From NCBI GenBank assembly GCA_001800975.1, contig MGWK01000043.1:1-64000 (forward strand): a DNA stretch of 64,000 nt. Direction: 5' to 3'. The stretch comes from Flavobacteria bacterium RIFCSPLOWO2_12_FULL_35_11. Its GTDB lineage: Bacteria; Bacteroidota; Bacteroidia; Flavobacteriales; Flavobacteriaceae. The position numbers were made by a program, and so were the translations under genes. Below, piece after piece: positions 62,575 to 64,000 of this stretch. How positions within the stretch are numbered: the first letter of the stretch is position 1; each line of letters opens with the position of its first letter. The notes beneath the pieces were generated by a model, which was not told where the DNA came from, did not search any database, and saw nothing but the letters and a program-made list of their open reading frames with translations.

Positions 62575-63753
62575 CTACTTAAACGCTGAAATTCCTGTAA
62601 TATCCATTCCTGTAATTAGCAAGTGAATATCGTGGGTTCCTTCATAAGTAATCACGCTTTCTAAATTCATCATATGGCGCATAATGGAATATTCGCCTGT
62701 AATTCCCATAGCGCCCAAGATTTGACGGGCTTCTCTTGCAATATGGATTGCCATATCAACATTGTTTCTTTTCGCCATGGATATTTGAGCGGTTGTTGCC
62801 CTGTTTTCATTTTTTAAAACGCCCAAGCGCCAAGTCAATAATTGCGCTTTGGTGATTTCAGTAATCATTTCGGCCAATTTTTTTTGTTGCAATTGCATTC
62901 CGGCAATCGGTTTATCAAACTGAATGCGTTGTTTGGCGTAACGCAATGCGGTATCGTAACAGTCCATGGCAGCGCCAATCGCTCCCCAGGCAATTCCATA
63001 ACGGGCAGAATCCAGGCAGCCAAGCGGCGCACCCAATCCGTCTTTGTTAGGCAAAATATTTTCCTTCGGAATTTTAACATTGTCAAAAATCAACTCTCCG
63101 GTTGCAGAAGCTCGTAACGACCATTTGTTATGTGTTTCAGGCGTTGAAAATCCGGCCATGCCGCGTTCAACAAGCACGCCTTTAATTCTTCCTTCTTCAT
63201 TTTTGGCCCAAACAACGGCAACATCGGCAAAAGGCGCATTTGAAATCCACATTTTGGCGCCGTTTAGCAAATAATAATCGCCCATATCTTTAATATTGGT
63301 GGTCATTCCGCCCGGATTGGAACCGTGATCAGGTTCTGTCAATCCAAAACAGCCTAAAAGTTCACCACTTGCCAGTTTTGGCAAATATTTTTGTCGTTGT
63401 GCTTCATTGCCATATTTCCAAATAGGATACATCACTAAAGAAGATTGTACGGATGCAGTTGAACGAACGCCGGAATCACCGCGTTCAATTTCTTGCATAA
63501 TCAATCCATAGGAAATTTGATCCAATCCGGCACCACCGTATTCTTCAGGAATATATGGTCCGAAAGCACCTATTTCAGCCAACCCGGAAATAATTGATTT
63601 TGGGAATTTTGCATTTTGCGCAGCCTCTTCAATAATTGGGGAAACTTCTCTTTTCACCCATTCTCTTGCGGCATCGCGCACTAAAAGATGCTCTTCCGAC
63701 AATAATTCATCTAACTGATAATAATCCGGAGCCTGAAATAAATCTTGTGACAT
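62575..63753 (-). CDS. Acyl-CoA dehydrogenase, glutaryl-CoA dehydrogenase type
   Basis: A 392 aa FAD enzyme. Flavin and substrate segments are visible: YIPEEYGGAGLDQISYGLI (about 73-91), CFGLTEPDHGSNPGGMTT (about 135-152), WISNAPFADVAVVWAKNE, and WSLRASATGELIFDNVKIP (about 211-229). RASATG is typical of glutaryl-CoA dehydrogenase. The catalytic base is Glu in VITYEGTHDIHLLI near residue 372. The enzyme would oxidise and decarboxylate glutaryl-CoA to crotonyl-CoA in lysine and tryptophan breakdown, passing electrons to electron-transfer flavoprotein. A related short-chain acyl-CoA substrate cannot be ruled out. It appears monocistronic. Confidence 0.9.
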   Translation of the reverse strand: MSQDLFQAPDYYQLDELLSEEHLLVRDAAREWVKREVSPIIEEAAQNAKFPKSIISGLAEIGAFGPYIPEEYGGAGLDQISYGLIMQEIERGDSGVRSTASVQSSLVMYPIWKYGNEAQRQKYLPKLASGELLGCFGLTEPDHGSNPGGMTTNIKDMGDYYLLNGAKMWISNAPFADVAVVWAKNEEGRIKGVLVERGMAGFSTPETHNKWSLRASATGELIFDNVKIPKENILPNKDGLGAPLGCLDSARYGIAWGAIGAAMDCYDTALRYAKQRIQFDKPIAGMQLQQKKLAEMITEITKAQLLTWRLGVLKNENRATTAQISMAKRNNVDMAIHIAREARQILGAMGITGEYSIMRHMMNLESVITYEGTHDIHLLITGMDITGISAFK

Positions 63754-63861
63754 TTGGTTTTATATTTTGTTGCTTACAAATTTACTAATTAAAATCTTTT
63801 ATTCCTTACATTTGTGTGTTGTAAATAAGTGCCTAAACTGAAGTTTGAAAGTTTGAAGTCC

Positions 63862-63893
63862 GAAGACCGAAGTCAGAAGACCGAAGTCAGAAG
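63862..63893. repeat. 14 bp tandem repeat, 2.3 copies
   Basis: The unit GAAGACCGAAGTCA occurs twice head to tail, plus GAAG. It is flanked by similar degenerate words (GAAGTTTGAAAGTTTGAAG). It is upstream of the acyl-CoA dehydrogenase gene and looks like intergenic repeat expansion. Confidence 0.75.
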
Positions 63894-63947
63894 TTAAAAA
63901 GCCTGTTTTCGGAATAAGTTAAAAGGCCAAAGTACAATGCAAACAAA

Positions 63948-64000
63948 AAATTCCCCTCTTGAGACCTGTGCTGAGCGGAGTCGATGCGGGGGTTAGGAGT
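63948..64000. repeat. Partial dispersed intergenic repeat at the window edge
   Basis: GC-rich sequence containing GCTGAGCGGAGTCGA and GGGGGTTAGG. The latter is the reverse complement of CCTAACCCCC at 62347-62356. The element is cut by the window end. Confidence 0.5.

Noticed and set aside
63862-63893. Short tandem repeat considered as the start of a CRISPR array.
   Set aside because: Units are adjacent without spacers, only 14 bp long, and no cas gene is near.

Overview
The window is chromosomal DNA from a member of the Bacteroidota, almost certainly a flavobacterium (Flavobacteriaceae). The support is low GC, Bacteroidetes-type promoter boxes (TAnnTTTG), very large secreted proteins ending in type IX secretion (T9SS) sorting domains, TonB-dependent receptors with a fused carboxypeptidase-like domain, a FecI/FecR pair and a LytS/LytTR pair. 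I saw no rRNA, tRNA, insertion sequence, prophage or CRISPR array.

1-6.2 kb, all on the minus strand: an ABC ATPase cut by the window edge; a compact operon of a retropepsin-like RimB protease, the RimK glutamate ligase and an aspartoacylase-like hydrolase; recA; then nudK, an ElaA-type acetyltransferase, a cation-efflux protein and rpiB. 6.25-6.77 kb is a gene-free AT-rich stretch with several DnaA-box-like 9-mers and is a candidate replication origin. 6.8-24.6 kb is mainly plus strand: a diacylglycerol-kinase-like protein (minus), rnr, a DUF2807 protein, tatA, a band-7 protein (minus), a two-gene molybdenum hydroxylase whose large subunit carries a twin-arginine signal, gltX (minus), an orphan NarL-type regulator, then a large membrane/coiled-coil protein, ybeY, mnmG, a methyltransferase and an OmpH-like lipoprotein. 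Two parS-like palindromes flank mnmG, which fits an origin-proximal region.

24.7-35.5 kb: a saccharopine-dehydrogenase-like enzyme, a sigma-FecR-TonB receptor surface-signalling operon, a divergent DUF4382 lipoprotein with a small beta-barrel protein, two lipoproteins (one a probable zinc protease), a radical SAM protein and a HAD phosphatase.

35.8-62.3 kb is dominated by five paralogous secreted proteins (1663, 1233, 1877, 273 and 960 aa). Their N-terminal parts differ (Ig-like, LamG, calcium-binding repeats, HYR), but they share a C-terminal module and sorting domain. Between the first, on the minus strand, and the other four in tandem on the plus strand lie a hemolysin III protein, a LytTR two-component system, a possible small RNA, recO and a TonB receptor. 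The tandem part shows decay and turnover: a stub gene, a duplicated gene tail, two orphan signal-peptide-like ORFs and several intergenic palindromes. The window closes with a glutaryl-CoA-dehydrogenase-like gene and repeat-rich DNA.

All function calls rest on motif and family recognition by eye. No database search or skew calculation was run.
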